NCBI GenBank assembly: GCA_023394965.1
Contig: JAEWZX010000030.1
Location: forward strand, 1-64,000
Direction: 5' to 3'
DNA length: 64,000 bases
Origin: Pseudomonadota bacterium
GTDB taxonomy: Bacteria > Pseudomonadota > Alphaproteobacteria > Sphingomonadales > Sphingomonadaceae
Shown here: positions 42,169 to 51,816 of the stretch, piece after piece
Position numbering within the stretch: position 1 is the stretch's first letter
Layout of the letters: the number at the start of each line of letters is the position of its first letter
Program-made: the position numbers and the translations under genes
Notes under the pieces: model-generated
What the model was told of the DNA's origin: nothing
Database searches by the model: none
The model's input: the letters and a program-made list of their open reading frames with translations, nothing else

Positions 42169-44100
42169 ATGAGCAAAGTTATCGGTATCGACCTTGGCAC
42201 CACCAATTCCTGTGTTGCCGTTATGGATGGCGGCAAGCCCAAAGTCGTCGAGAATTCGGAAGGCGCCCGTACGACGCCTTCGATCGTCGCCTTCACCAAG
42301 GATGGCGAACGCCTGATCGGCCAGCCTGCCAAGCGACAGGCCGTCACCAATCCAGACAATACTCTCTTCGCGATCAAGCGCCTGATCGGCCGTCGTTTCG
42401 ACGATCCGCTGACCAAGAAGGACATGGAACTGGTCCCCTATGACATCGTCAAGGGCAAGAACGGCGACGCATGGGTTGAAGCCGGCGGCGAAGACTATTC
42501 GCCCAGCCAGGTTTCCGCGTTCATTCTGCAGAAGATGAAGGAAACGGCCGAGAGCTATCTTGGTGAAACCGTCACGCAGGCCGTGATCACCGTTCCTGCG
42601 TATTTCAACGACGCGCAGCGCCAGGCGACTAAGGATGCCGGGCAGATCGCCGGTTTGGAAGTGCTGCGCATCATCAACGAACCGACTGCTGCGGCGCTGG
42701 CCTATGGCATGGACAAGGAAGATGGCAAAACCATTGCCGTCTACGACCTTGGCGGTGGTACTTTCGACGTGTCCGTCCTCGAAATCGGGGACGGCGTCTT
42801 CGAAGTGAAGTCGACCAATGGCGACACCTTCCTCGGCGGTGAAGACTTCGACAGCGCGATCGTCGAATATCTGGCGGATGAGTTCAAAAAGAAGGAGAAC
42901 ATGGATCTCCGTTCGGACAAGCTCGCTCTCCAGCGCCTCAAGGAAGCTGCCGAAAAAGCGAAAATCGAACTGTCGAGCTCAGCCCAGACCGAAGTCAACC
43001 TGCCGTTCATCACCGCGCGCATGGAAGGGGGCAGCTCTACTCCGCTGCACCTCGTCGAAACGATCACCCGTTCGAAGCTCGAACAGCTCGTTGGCGATCT
43101 GATCAAGCGCACGCTCGAGCCCTGCAAGAAGGCGCTCGCCGACGCCGGGGTATCGAAGAACGAAATCGACGAAGTGATCCTGGTGGGCGGCATGACCCGC
43201 ATGCCGAAGGTTCGTGAAGTTGTGGAAGAATTCTTCGGTTCCAAGCCGCATACCGGCGTGAACCCCGACGAAGTCGTGGCCATGGGTGCAGCCATCCAGG
43301 CCGGCGTTCTGCAGGGCGATGTCAAGGATGTGCTGTTGCTCGACGTCACCCCGCTTTCGCTCGGTATCGAAACGCTTGGCGGCATCATGACCAAGATGAT
43401 CGATCGCAATACGACGATCCCGACCAAGAAAACGCAGACCTATTCGACCGCGGAAGACAATCAGAATGCGGTGACGATCCGTGTTTTCCAGGGCGAGCGC
43501 GAGATGGCGCAGGATAACAAGATGCTGGGTCAGTTCGATCTGGTCGGCATCCCGGCCGCACCACGCGGCGTGCCGCAGATCGAAGTCACCTTTGACATCG
43601 ACGCCAACGGCATCGTCAACGTGTCCGCCAAGGACAAGGGCACCGGCAAGGAACAGCAGATCCGCATCCAGGCTTCTGGCGGCCTTTCGGACGACGACAT
43701 CGAAAAGATGGTTCAGGACGCCGAAAAGTTCGCCGACGAGGACAAGAAGCGCCGCGAAGGCGCGGAAGCCCGCAACCAGGCCGACAGCCTTGTACACGCC
43801 ACCGAGAAGCAGCTCGAAGAACATGGCGACAAGATCGACGCTGCGCTGAAAAGCGAAGTGGAAGAAAAGGTCGCTGCGCTCAAGACCGCGCTCGAAGGCA
43901 GTGACGCTGCGGACATCAACGCCAAGGCTCAGGATCTGTCGCAGAGCGCGATGAAGATGGGCCAGTCGATCTACGAGCAGGAGCAGGCCAACGCTGCGTC
44001 GGAAGCTCCCGCAGGCGACGCTGCCGGTTCGAACGGCGGATCGGAGGAAGAGGTGGTGGACGCCGAATTCTCCGAAGTCGACGAAGACGCAAAGAACTGA
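42169..44100 (+). CDS. dnaK: Chaperone DnaK (Hsp70)
   Basis: The main Hsp70 chaperone. The 643-residue protein has the ATPase motifs (IGIDLGTTNSCVAVMDG, YDLGGGTFDVSVLEI, VILVGGMTRMPKVREVV), the substrate domain and the helical lid, and ends in the usual acidic tail (EEVVDAEFSEVDEDAKN). GGGGAAACC precedes the ATG. dnaJ follows 68 nt downstream after a hairpin. hrcA and grpE lie 4 kb upstream. Confidence 0.97.
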   Translation: MSKVIGIDLGTTNSCVAVMDGGKPKVVENSEGARTTPSIVAFTKDGERLIGQPAKRQAVTNPDNTLFAIKRLIGRRFDDPLTKKDMELVPYDIVKGKNGDAWVEAGGEDYSPSQVSAFILQKMKETAESYLGETVTQAVITVPAYFNDAQRQATKDAGQIAGLEVLRIINEPTAAALAYGMDKEDGKTIAVYDLGGGTFDVSVLEIGDGVFEVKSTNGDTFLGGEDFDSAIVEYLADEFKKKENMDLRSDKLALQRLKEAAEKAKIELSSSAQTEVNLPFITARMEGGSSTPLHLVETITRSKLEQLVGDLIKRTLEPCKKALADAGVSKNEIDEVILVGGMTRMPKVREVVEEFFGSKPHTGVNPDEVVAMGAAIQAGVLQGDVKDVLLLDVTPLSLGIETLGGIMTKMIDRNTTIPTKKTQTYSTAEDNQNAVTIRVFQGEREMAQDNKMLGQFDLVGIPAAPRGVPQIEVTFDIDANGIVNVSAKDKGTGKEQQIRIQASGGLSDDDIEKMVQDAEKFADEDKKRREGAEARNQADSLVHATEKQLEEHGDKIDAALKSEVEEKVAALKTALEGSDAADINAKAQDLSQSAMKMGQSIYEQEQANAASEAPAGDAAGSNGGSEEEVVDAEFSEVDEDAKN

Positions 44101-44119
44101 TCGGACGATGAGAAACCAG

Positions 44120-44151
44120 TCGCCACCGGTGCCACGACGCACCGGTGGCGA
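44120..44151 (+). terminator. Intercistronic hairpin between dnaK and dnaJ
   Basis: A 12-bp inverted repeat (TCGCCACCGGTG and complement) with an 8-nt loop, 20 nt after the dnaK stop and 17 nt before the dnaJ ATG. No T run follows, so it is more likely an attenuator or an RNA-stabilising structure that sets the dnaK:dnaJ ratio than a full terminator. Confidence 0.6.
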
Positions 44152-44168
44152 TTGAGTATTGGGAAGCC

Positions 44169-45287
44169 ATGTCAGCGACCGAAATAGATTTTTACGAACT
44201 CCTCGGAGTGAGCCGTGATGCCGATGGGGCGACGATCAAGTCGGCCTATCGCAAGCTGGCGATGAAGCATCATCCGGATCGCAACCCCGGGTGCACTGAA
44301 AGCGAAGGCAAGTTCAAGGCGGTGAGCGCTGCCTATGAGGTCCTCAAGGACCCTCAAAAACGTGCTGCCTACGACCGATATGGCCATGCCGCCTTCCAGC
44401 AGGGCGGAGCCGGCGGCGGCCATCCCGGCGCCGATTTCGGCGATATCGGGGATATCTTCGAAACGATATTCGGCGGTGCCTTCGGCGGTGGTGGGCGTGC
44501 ACGGCCACGTCGCGGGGCCGATCTGCGTTATGATATGCAGATCGATCTGGAAGAAGCGTTTCACGGCAAGTCGACCGAGATCGAGATCGAGGTCTCACAG
44601 AATTGCGAGACATGCCACGGAACCGGCGCCACGCCCGGAACCCATGCGCGGACCTGCAACCTTTGTCACGGACAGGGCCAGGTGCGCGCGAAGCAGGGGT
44701 TCTTCGTTGTCGAAAGGCCGTGCCCCAACTGTCATGGCAGCGGCGAAGTCATCACGTCGCCCTGTCGGGACTGCCGGGGTGAAGGCCGTATCGACAAACC
44801 GCAGGCACTGGCAGTCGAGATACCGCCTGGGGTTGACACTGGCACGCGGATCCGCCTTTCGGGCAAAGGTGAAGCGGGGCCGCGAGGTGCACCTCCGGGC
44901 GACCTGTATATTTTCGTGCATGTAAAACCGCACGAGATCTTTCAGCGCGAAGGCACAGCTCTCGCCACGCGCATTCCCATCAGCTTTACCAAGGCTGCAC
45001 TCGGTGGTTCGGTCGACATTCCGAATCTCGACGGGGAAAATGTAACGATCGAAATTCCGGCGGGCATCCAGTCCGGCAAACAGCTGCGTCAACGCGGTGC
45101 GGGCATGCCTGTCCTTCAGGGACGTGGCCGCGGCGATCTGGTGGTCGAAATCGCGGTCGAAACGCCCACCAGGCTGACCAAGGAACAGCGCGCATTGCTT
45201 GAAGAGTTCCGGGAACTGGAAACTGGTGAAGAATGCCCGGAAAGCCGCGGCTTCTTCGATAAGCTGAAGGACGCCTTTGGCGCTTGA
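44169..45287 (+). CDS. dnaJ: Chaperone DnaJ (Hsp40)
   Basis: The J-protein co-chaperone that stimulates DnaK. The 372-residue protein has the J domain with HPD at 35-37, a Gly/Phe-rich linker, the zinc domain with four CxxCxGxG repeats (CETCHGTG, CNLCHGQG, CPNCHGSG, CRDCRGEG) and the C-terminal substrate domain. The ATG at 44169 gives the family N-terminus; an ATG at 44145 would extend it and overlap the hairpin. Confidence 0.96.
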   Translation: MSATEIDFYELLGVSRDADGATIKSAYRKLAMKHHPDRNPGCTESEGKFKAVSAAYEVLKDPQKRAAYDRYGHAAFQQGGAGGGHPGADFGDIGDIFETIFGGAFGGGGRARPRRGADLRYDMQIDLEEAFHGKSTEIEIEVSQNCETCHGTGATPGTHARTCNLCHGQGQVRAKQGFFVVERPCPNCHGSGEVITSPCRDCRGEGRIDKPQALAVEIPPGVDTGTRIRLSGKGEAGPRGAPPGDLYIFVHVKPHEIFQREGTALATRIPISFTKAALGGSVDIPNLDGENVTIEIPAGIQSGKQLRQRGAGMPVLQGRGRGDLVVEIAVETPTRLTKEQRALLEEFRELETGEECPESRGFFDKLKDAFGA

Positions 45288-45304
45288 TATCGATGGGTAA
45301 TTGG

Positions 45305-45337
45305 GGGCGGCTACAGTGACGAACTGTCGCCGCCCTT
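45305..45337 (+). terminator. Terminator after dnaJ
   Basis: A bipartite stem, GGGCGGC/GCCGCCC with ACAGT/ACTGT inside (one mismatch), closes a 5-nt loop and is followed by TTCAAT. It lies 17 nt after the dnaJ stop. Confidence 0.7.
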
Positions 45338-45385
45338 CAATATCCGTTTATGGTATCGAGCGGCCGAAGAGGTTCGTTCCTGTCT

Positions 45386-47704
45386 CTATCCTGGCAAACG
45401 GTCCGCCACTTCGCGTCGGATTTCGTCTATCAGCCGCTTGGAGCACCGGCCGGCTGTCTGTTCTTCATCCAGAATGGCGTTGAAGGCATCGCGCTTGAAA
45501 CTGCGGCAGGTATCTTCGGGCAGCGGTTTGGTAACAGTGGAGCACACGAGGTCGATCATGCGTTCGGCGCCATGCAACCGGCCCCACAAATAGTCGTTTT
45601 CCCGGTAGGCCCGGCTGAAAAAAGCACCGAAGTTGTAGAACTCCACCCCGCGCAAAGTCGCTTTCGTCCCGCCTTCACGAATGCTTCGGGCATCGTCAGG
45701 GCTGATCCTGTCGACCTTTACCGGGTCGAATTCGGTCAAGCCTTCGTTGCGTAGCAGCGGCAGCGTGGCGACATCGTAAAACGGGAAGCCGAGATAGGTC
45801 AGCAACATGCGCCGCCGCAGGTTCTTCGGCATTTTTTCAAGCGCTGCGGCGAGCAGTTCTTCGGCGCGTTCGTCCAGTTCGGGCAGCAGGCGCTTCTCTT
45901 CGATCATGTCCAACAGCGCAGCCGGATCGCCCACGACATTTTCAGCCACGGACTCAAATGCGGAACCGAGGGCGGACACCCCTTCTTTCCGAAAATAGAG
46001 CGCCAGTATCTCGAACACGGCGTCCCGACCCTGTTCGAGCGCATCGTCGGGGATTTCCGGATCGGCCTCCCAGTCGCGCGCAAGCCTGCGGGCAAGCAGC
46101 CGCAGCCTTCGAATGCGGAACCCGATATCGTGTTCGCGAAGGAAAGCGATCGCTTCTGGCGATGCACCTCCGGCGGGTGCGGCCAGAGTATCGAGGCCAC
46201 GCCGAGCCAGCTCTTCGCGCAAGATTGCTTCTATGGGGGCCGTGTCGTCGAAGCCAAGTTTCGGTGCCGCTTCGAGTGTGAGCCGCGCGAGTCTGCTGAC
46301 AATCCCGGCAAACTTGGCCTGTGCATAAGCGTGAAAGGCATATCCTGCCCGTTCTGCCGCAGCCTGCTGCGCCTTCTGCCGCCATGATTTCAGTCGCGCC
46401 GGGGTCGGGCGATCGAGAAAAAGGGTGCGCCCGAATAACTTGTCCACGGCTGCGTCGACCTCCGGTCGCAACGCGGTGACTATTCGCATCAACCGCTCCG
46501 CTTCACGGCTCTGCTCTTCAAGTTGTTCGAGATTGTCGCGAATTGGCTGTTCGCGTGGGATCGTCGAAAGCGATCCGAATATGGCAGAGAAGAAACCGAC
46601 GGGTTCGTGTTTCTCGGAAGTCCGGTGCCCAAACCGGTCGGGACGTGGATCGACATAGACGAAACGCCGGTCGACCTCACGCTGCGCTGGGCGTCCCTGC
46701 AGGGCGGATATCGCCCCTGCGAATGGTTTGTTGACCAAGACCGAGCCATCGATAAGAGAAACGTTTTCAATGCTTTTCCGCGCAGCATGAACTGGCATGA
46801 TCCGTTCGAGAAATGCGTTTCGCCCGGGCCATCTGCGTTCGGTAAGGTCGGACAGGCGGTCTATCTCTTCCACGCGCAGCGGCGGGAATGCACCGGGGAA
46901 GCTGGCGGTTGCCCTTGCGGCAAACACGAGTTCGAGAGGGTTGGCCAGATCGCGCCCACCCTTCAACGGAGTGCGGGCCCGGAAAGAAATCGGCATACGG
47001 TGTTCGGTATCTTCGACGACCGGCGGACTGTGGAGGCGGAGAAGTTCCAGATAGCCGTGAAAATCCGTTGTCGTGACATAGAGATCCAAAGGGTGGCCGG
47101 GCGGAAGAAGCGGATCGCCCACATCGCTTTCGGCCATTGCGGAAAAGGCACGTTCAAGCAGGCGGGAGAAACCAAGACCGGAGAAAGGTGGCTCGAACCA
47201 CCGCCCACGGACGAGATGAGAGACCTTTTGCTCTACCTCTGCCCGGGTTTCAGGCGCTACCGCATCGGCAAGATTGCTGCCTGGTCGGCTGAGCAACCAC
47301 GTTGCAAAGGGCTGGGCCCAGAATTTCGAGAACCGCCATTTCAGCCGTGCTTCGGGATCGACCAGATTATCGACATCGGCGACCTCCAGCCAGAGATCGG
47401 TCAGCGGTTCGAGCGATTGGCCTGAATAGACTGCCTGTGCCAGGAACACGGTATTGATGCCGCCGGCGCTGGCACCGCTCATAATATCGGGAAGTACCCG
47501 TAGACGCAGGTCCTGCTCGTCAGCGATCCTTTCAAGCAGCTTTCGATAGACGGATTCGATTCCGTTGTGCGGCGACTTACGAGAATGAAAATCGCGGCTT
47601 GCCTTGGCCAGGTGCCATACCTCGCGCGTCACGCCATGCATGTAGACTGCCAGGCTGACCCCGCCATAGCAGACCAGTGCGATCCTCAGTTCCTTTTGCC
47701 GCAT
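45386..47704 (-). CDS. Patatin-like phospholipase protein (DUF3376)
   Basis: A 772-residue cytoplasmic protein with a patatin domain: the oxyanion glycines in CYGGVSLAVYMHG near the N-terminus, the Ser nucleophile in SGASAGG (Ser79) and the catalytic Asp in LIDGSVL (319). The C-terminal ~400 residues are the DUF3376 extension. Such proteins hydrolyse acyl lipids. The ATG at 47704 is preferred to one at 47740. It is divergent from radA with a 70-nt gap. Most of the antisense open frames across it are shadows. Confidence 0.9.
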   Translation of the reverse strand: MRQKELRIALVCYGGVSLAVYMHGVTREVWHLAKASRDFHSRKSPHNGIESVYRKLLERIADEQDLRLRVLPDIMSGASAGGINTVFLAQAVYSGQSLEPLTDLWLEVADVDNLVDPEARLKWRFSKFWAQPFATWLLSRPGSNLADAVAPETRAEVEQKVSHLVRGRWFEPPFSGLGFSRLLERAFSAMAESDVGDPLLPPGHPLDLYVTTTDFHGYLELLRLHSPPVVEDTEHRMPISFRARTPLKGGRDLANPLELVFAARATASFPGAFPPLRVEEIDRLSDLTERRWPGRNAFLERIMPVHAARKSIENVSLIDGSVLVNKPFAGAISALQGRPAQREVDRRFVYVDPRPDRFGHRTSEKHEPVGFFSAIFGSLSTIPREQPIRDNLEQLEEQSREAERLMRIVTALRPEVDAAVDKLFGRTLFLDRPTPARLKSWRQKAQQAAAERAGYAFHAYAQAKFAGIVSRLARLTLEAAPKLGFDDTAPIEAILREELARRGLDTLAAPAGGASPEAIAFLREHDIGFRIRRLRLLARRLARDWEADPEIPDDALEQGRDAVFEILALYFRKEGVSALGSAFESVAENVVGDPAALLDMIEEKRLLPELDERAEELLAAALEKMPKNLRRRMLLTYLGFPFYDVATLPLLRNEGLTEFDPVKVDRISPDDARSIREGGTKATLRGVEFYNFGAFFSRAYRENDYLWGRLHGAERMIDLVCSTVTKPLPEDTCRSFKRDAFNAILDEEQTAGRCSKRLIDEIRREVADRLPG

Positions 47705-47774
47705 GGAACGGGCTGTGCACGGTTGTGCCGATGAAGGCAATTGCGTTCCGCAAATGTTCCGATTAGCAGGTGTT

Positions 47775-49142
47775 ATGGCTAAGCCGAAGAAACGCTATGT
47801 CTGCCAGGCCTGTGGCAGTGTCTCGCACCGCTGGCAGGGGCAGTGCGCCGATTGCGCCGAATGGAACACGCTGGTCGAAGACGCGCCGGCAACAGTGTTT
47901 TCGATGAAGCATGATCTGTCCAGCGGGGGCCGGGCCGTCCAATTCGTCGAACTGGACAAGCCCGGGCCTTTGCCGGTGCGGCAGCCCACCGGCCTTGCCG
48001 AATTCGATCGGGCGCTGGGTGGCGGCCTGGTGCCGGGTTCGGCAATCCTGCTCGGCGGTGATCCAGGGATCGGCAAGTCGACACTGCTGCTGCAAGCGGC
48101 GGCAAAGATCGCCCGCAAAGGGAGCGGCGTCGTCTATGTCAGTGGTGAAGAAGCGTCCGGTCAGGTGCGGATGCGAGCGGCAAGGCTGGGCCTGTCCGAT
48201 GCGCCCGTAAAGCTTGCCGCCGCAACCGGCGTACGCGATATCCTCACCACTCTCGGCACGATGGAAGCGCCGAAACTGATGGTTATCGATTCGATCCAGA
48301 CCATGCATTCCGACACGATCGAAGGGGCACCGGGCACGGTCAGCCAGGTACGCGGCTGCGCGTTCGAACTGATCCGTTACGCGAAGGAAAACGGCGTGGC
48401 GCTGGTACTGGTCGGGCACGTCACGAAAGATGGCAACATAGCCGGGCCGCGCGTGCTGGAACACATGGTCGATGTTGTGATGAGCTTCGAAGGCGAACGC
48501 AGCCATCAGTATCGGATCCTGCGTGCTTTGAAGAACCGTTTCGGTGCAGTCGACGAGATCGGTGTATTCGCCATGGCTGGGGAAGGGCTGGAAGAAGTCG
48601 ACAACCCGTCCATGCTGTTCCTGTCGGGTCGTGACGAACCGATGGCTGGCAGTGCAGTTTTCCCTGCTATCGAGGGGACCCGGCCGGTACTGGTCGAAAT
48701 TCAGGCGCTCATCGTGCGGCTCCAATCCGGTGCCACGCCGCGCCGTGCCGTTGTGGGATGGGACAATGGCCGTCTCGCCATGCTGCTGGCGGTGCTCGAA
48801 TCCCGCTGCGGTCTGAATTTCTCTGCGGCCGAGGTGTATTTGAACGTGGCCGGCGGTTACCGGCTGTCCGATCCCGCCGCCGATCTCGCCGTTGCGGCGG
48901 CTCTGGTCAGCGCGATGGCCGACAAACCCCTTCCGGCCCGCAGCGTTTGGCTGGGTGAAGTCTCCCTTGCAGGGGAGATCCGCCCGGTTGCCCATGGCGG
49001 CTTGCGACTGCGTGAAGCGGCCAAACTCGGTTTCGACCGGGGCTTTGGGCCGACAGATGTCAAAGGTGGTGCGCCTGATCTTGCTTATGATGGCTTGGGA
49101 CAACTGGCCAATCTCGTTGACCGGATAATCGGGAATTCATAA
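47775..49142 (+). CDS. radA: DNA repair protein RadA
   Basis: RadA is a RecA-like ATPase that drives branch migration in recombination and repair. The 455-residue protein has the N-terminal C4 zinc finger (Cys10, Cys13, Cys24, Cys27), Walker A GGDPGIGKST (94-103), the RadA-specific LKNRFGAVDEIGVF motif and the C-terminal Lon-like domain. The ATG at 47775 begins MAKPKKRYVCQACG, the usual family start. cvpA and the Fe-S scaffold gene follow. Confidence 0.96.
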   Translation: MAKPKKRYVCQACGSVSHRWQGQCADCAEWNTLVEDAPATVFSMKHDLSSGGRAVQFVELDKPGPLPVRQPTGLAEFDRALGGGLVPGSAILLGGDPGIGKSTLLLQAAAKIARKGSGVVYVSGEEASGQVRMRAARLGLSDAPVKLAAATGVRDILTTLGTMEAPKLMVIDSIQTMHSDTIEGAPGTVSQVRGCAFELIRYAKENGVALVLVGHVTKDGNIAGPRVLEHMVDVVMSFEGERSHQYRILRALKNRFGAVDEIGVFAMAGEGLEEVDNPSMLFLSGRDEPMAGSAVFPAIEGTRPVLVEIQALIVRLQSGATPRRAVVGWDNGRLAMLLAVLESRCGLNFSAAEVYLNVAGGYRLSDPAADLAVAAALVSAMADKPLPARSVWLGEVSLAGEIRPVAHGGLRLREAAKLGFDRGFGPTDVKGGAPDLAYDGLGQLANLVDRIIGNS

Positions 49143-49162
49143 GTCACGGCCAAGGAAGGGCC

Positions 49163-49684
49163 ATGACCGGTTTCGATTACATCGTTCTGCTGATTGTCGG
49201 CATCGCTGCCGCAGGCGGTTTCATGCGTGGCTTCATGCAGGAAGTACTGTCGCTGGCGGCATGGTTGCTGGCGGCTTTCGCGATCCGTTATTTGCATACG
49301 CCGCTGACACTGGCGATGCAGGATTTTCTGGGGCCGGACATCACCACATCGCTGCTGTCTTTCACGCTGCTGTTATTGATCCCTTATGCCGCGATGAAGG
49401 TTATCGCGAACAATGTCGGGGTGGCTTCGCGCAATTCGCTGCTTGGGCCGGTCGACCGGGTGCTCGGCTTTGGCTTTGGCGCGCTGAAAGGCATGATTAT
49501 CGTCGTTATCGCCTTCTCCCTCGTCGTGCTGGGTTACGACACTGTGTGGAGTTACAAGGGGCGGCCCGCCTGGATCACCACCGCCCGCAGTTACGAGCTG
49601 GTGGATTCCAGTTCGCGGGCCCTGGTCGAAGCGCTGGCCGAACGTCGTGCTCAATTGCGCGAAGAATCGACCGAAGACGAGTGA
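49163..49684 (+). CDS. CvpA family membrane protein
   Basis: A 173-residue polytopic inner-membrane protein of the CvpA family (four helices), with the conserved DYIVLLIVGIAAAGGFMRGFMQE start and GPVDRVLGFGFGALKG between helices 3 and 4. Roles proposed for the family are in envelope homeostasis and purine-linked colicin V production. Its stop (TGA) overlaps the start of the Fe-S scaffold gene by one base. Together with radA it forms a likely transcript. Confidence 0.88.
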   Translation: MTGFDYIVLLIVGIAAAGGFMRGFMQEVLSLAAWLLAAFAIRYLHTPLTLAMQDFLGPDITTSLLSFTLLLLIPYAAMKVIANNVGVASRNSLLGPVDRVLGFGFGALKGMIIVVIAFSLVVLGYDTVWSYKGRPAWITTARSYELVDSSSRALVEALAERRAQLREESTEDE

Positions 49685-50115
49685 TGGCATCATCCCGGGC
49701 ACCAGCGCTGTATTCTACCGAACTCCTCTCTCTGGCGGTCGAGCTGGCAGATTATGTCTATGATGCGGGTGCCGCTGTAACGGGTCACGCACGCTCGCGC
49801 AGCTGTGGCAGCGTGATCGAGCTGTCTGCTGCATCGCCGATGCTCGACCATATCGGGCTGAAGGTATCCGCTTGCGCGGTTGGGCAGGCATCCGCGGCGA
49901 TTTTTGCCCGCGAAGCGCGCGGTATGGATGTGGGCACGGTGAATGCGATGCTTGAGGCCCTTGGCAAATGGCTGGAAGGCGACGCGCCGAGTTCCATTCT
50001 CCCGCGGCTCGAGTTGCTGGAGGCCGCGCGGCCGCATCGCGGGCGGCACGAAGCCATCCTCCTGCCGTGGAGAGCGGCGTTGGACGCGCTTTCCAAGATT
50101 GAGACCGCTCGCTAA
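49684..50115 (+). CDS. IscU/NifU-like iron-sulfur cluster scaffold protein
   Basis: A 143-residue protein resembling the IscU/NifU N-terminal scaffold, on which new Fe-S clusters are assembled. Two of the three ligand cysteines are visible (RSCGSVIEL and VSACAVGQASA); the third is replaced in HEAILLPWRAAL by Glu-Ala, so classical cluster binding may differ. The ATG at 49684 shares TGATG with the cvpA stop. It lies directly downstream of cvpA, the usual order in sphingomonads. Confidence 0.78.
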   Translation: MASSRAPALYSTELLSLAVELADYVYDAGAAVTGHARSRSCGSVIELSAASPMLDHIGLKVSACAVGQASAAIFAREARGMDVGTVNAMLEALGKWLEGDAPSSILPRLELLEAARPHRGRHEAILLPWRAALDALSKIETAR

Positions 50116-50162
50116 ATCCTTGTCTGAGCGCGAGATAAGCGCGGGTGGGGAGGGAGTGCGAG

Positions 50163-51809
50163 ATGGACGATACAGCCACAACACAGGTGCGTGAAGCAAC
50201 GGACAAGGAAATCCGCCTGGTCATCGCGGCGAGCAGTGCAGGCACGATCTTCGAATGGTACGATTTCTTCATCTACGGCACCCTGGCCGGATTGATCGGT
50301 GCGGCCTTCTTTCCCAGCGATAATGAAACCCTTGAGATACTGCTGGTCTGGGCAGGCTTTGCCGTGGGGTTCGGCTTTCGTCCGCTCGGGGCGATCCTGT
50401 TCGGTTTTCTGGGCGACAGGCTTGGACGCAAATATACCTTTCTCATCACCGTCACCGTAATGGGTGTGGCCACAGCCGGCGTCGGCTTGATACCCAATGC
50501 TGCCAGCATAGGACTGGCTGCACCGCTGATCGTGCTCTGTCTGCGCATCTTGCAGGGACTGGCGCTGGGCGGTGAATATGGCGGTGCTGCAATTTACGTT
50601 GCAGAACATGCCCCGCCAGAAAAGCGCGGGTTCTACACCAGCTTCATCCAGGCAAGCGTGGTGGGCGGATTTGTCTTGTCCATTTTGGTGGTGATCGCTT
50701 GCCGGGCTCTCATACCGGCGGAAGATTTCGCGGCATGGGGGTGGCGCGTGCCGTTCCTCCTGTCGATCGTGCTGCTGGTCATTTCGCTCTGGATGCGGTT
50801 GAAGCTGTCGGAAAGCCCGGTGTTCGAAGCCATGAAGGCGGCGGGCGAAACAAGCAGCAACCCGTTCACGGAAAGCCTGACCTATCCCGGCAATCCCAAA
50901 CGGATATTCGTTGCCCTGTTCGGCATAACCGGTGTGCTGACGACGATCTGGTTCACGACCTTCTTTTCCGGCATGTCGTTCCTGCGTGGGCCGATGCGCG
51001 TCGACGAAACTCTGGTGGAATGGATCCTGCTTGTGGCGGGTGTGATTTCGATGGCCTTTTATGTCCTGATCGGGAAATGGTCCGACAGGGTAGGGCGGAA
51101 GAAACCGATCATTGTCGGTGCCGTCGCTTCCCTTGTCCTGCTGTTTCCGGTGTTCTGGGGGATGGGGGCACTGGCCAATCCAGGCCTGGACGCCAGTTCA
51201 AAAGCCGCGCCGGTAACGATTGGCGGTCCGCAATGCGAATACGATCCCTTCGCAGAAATCCAGGCAAGTGCGTGCGGCCGCACATTACAGGATCTCACCA
51301 CGCTGGGCGTGCCGTATACGATCCGGAATGATGCTGCCTCAAGCCTGTCGATCGGCTCGCAGGACTATGACTATGGCGCGCTTCCGGATGCCACCCGGTT
51401 TGCTATCGTTCAGGGTTGGCTTGAAACCAACGGATATGATTTCACTCGTCAGACCCCACCCCTGGTAAACATTCTGGGAATCATCGGTCTGCTGCTGGTT
51501 CTAGGCATGTTGTCGGCGCTGACTTACGGTTCGGTGGCCGCCCTTTTGTCGGAAATGTTTCCCGCCAGGATACGCTACAGCTCGATGTCGATCCCGTATC
51601 ATATCGGTGCGGGATATCTGGGTGGATTTCTGCCGCTGATTGCAGGCTATATCGTGGCAATGACAGGTGACGCATATGCGGGGCTCTGGTACACGATCGC
51701 GGTGGTCGGATTCGGCCTCATCGTTGCGTGGTGGGGCCTGCCCGATGGCCCTCCGCGCGATTTCAGAGATGGCGAACAGGCACCGCCCGTTTCGCCTGCC
51801 CTTCCGTGA
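50163..51809 (+). CDS. MHS family MFS transporter
   Basis: A 548-residue metabolite:H+ symporter-type carrier of the MFS (MHS) family: FEWYDFFIYGTL near the N-terminus, GFAVGFGFRPLGAILFGFLGDRLGRK and LRILQGLALGGEYGGAAIYVAEH are characteristic. Between helices 10 and 11 there is an unusually long hydrophilic loop of about 110 residues with a CEYDPFAEIQASACGR pair of cysteines, probably periplasmic. Substrate unknown. An AGGGAG lies 7-8 nt upstream of the ATG at 50163. Its stop is 7 nt before the alr ATG. Confidence 0.9.
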   Translation: MDDTATTQVREATDKEIRLVIAASSAGTIFEWYDFFIYGTLAGLIGAAFFPSDNETLEILLVWAGFAVGFGFRPLGAILFGFLGDRLGRKYTFLITVTVMGVATAGVGLIPNAASIGLAAPLIVLCLRILQGLALGGEYGGAAIYVAEHAPPEKRGFYTSFIQASVVGGFVLSILVVIACRALIPAEDFAAWGWRVPFLLSIVLLVISLWMRLKLSESPVFEAMKAAGETSSNPFTESLTYPGNPKRIFVALFGITGVLTTIWFTTFFSGMSFLRGPMRVDETLVEWILLVAGVISMAFYVLIGKWSDRVGRKKPIIVGAVASLVLLFPVFWGMGALANPGLDASSKAAPVTIGGPQCEYDPFAEIQASACGRTLQDLTTLGVPYTIRNDAASSLSIGSQDYDYGALPDATRFAIVQGWLETNGYDFTRQTPPLVNILGIIGLLLVLGMLSALTYGSVAALLSEMFPARIRYSSMSIPYHIGAGYLGGFLPLIAGYIVAMTGDAYAGLWYTIAVVGFGLIVAWWGLPDGPPRDFRDGEQAPPVSPALP

Positions 51810-51816
51810 GCATGCC

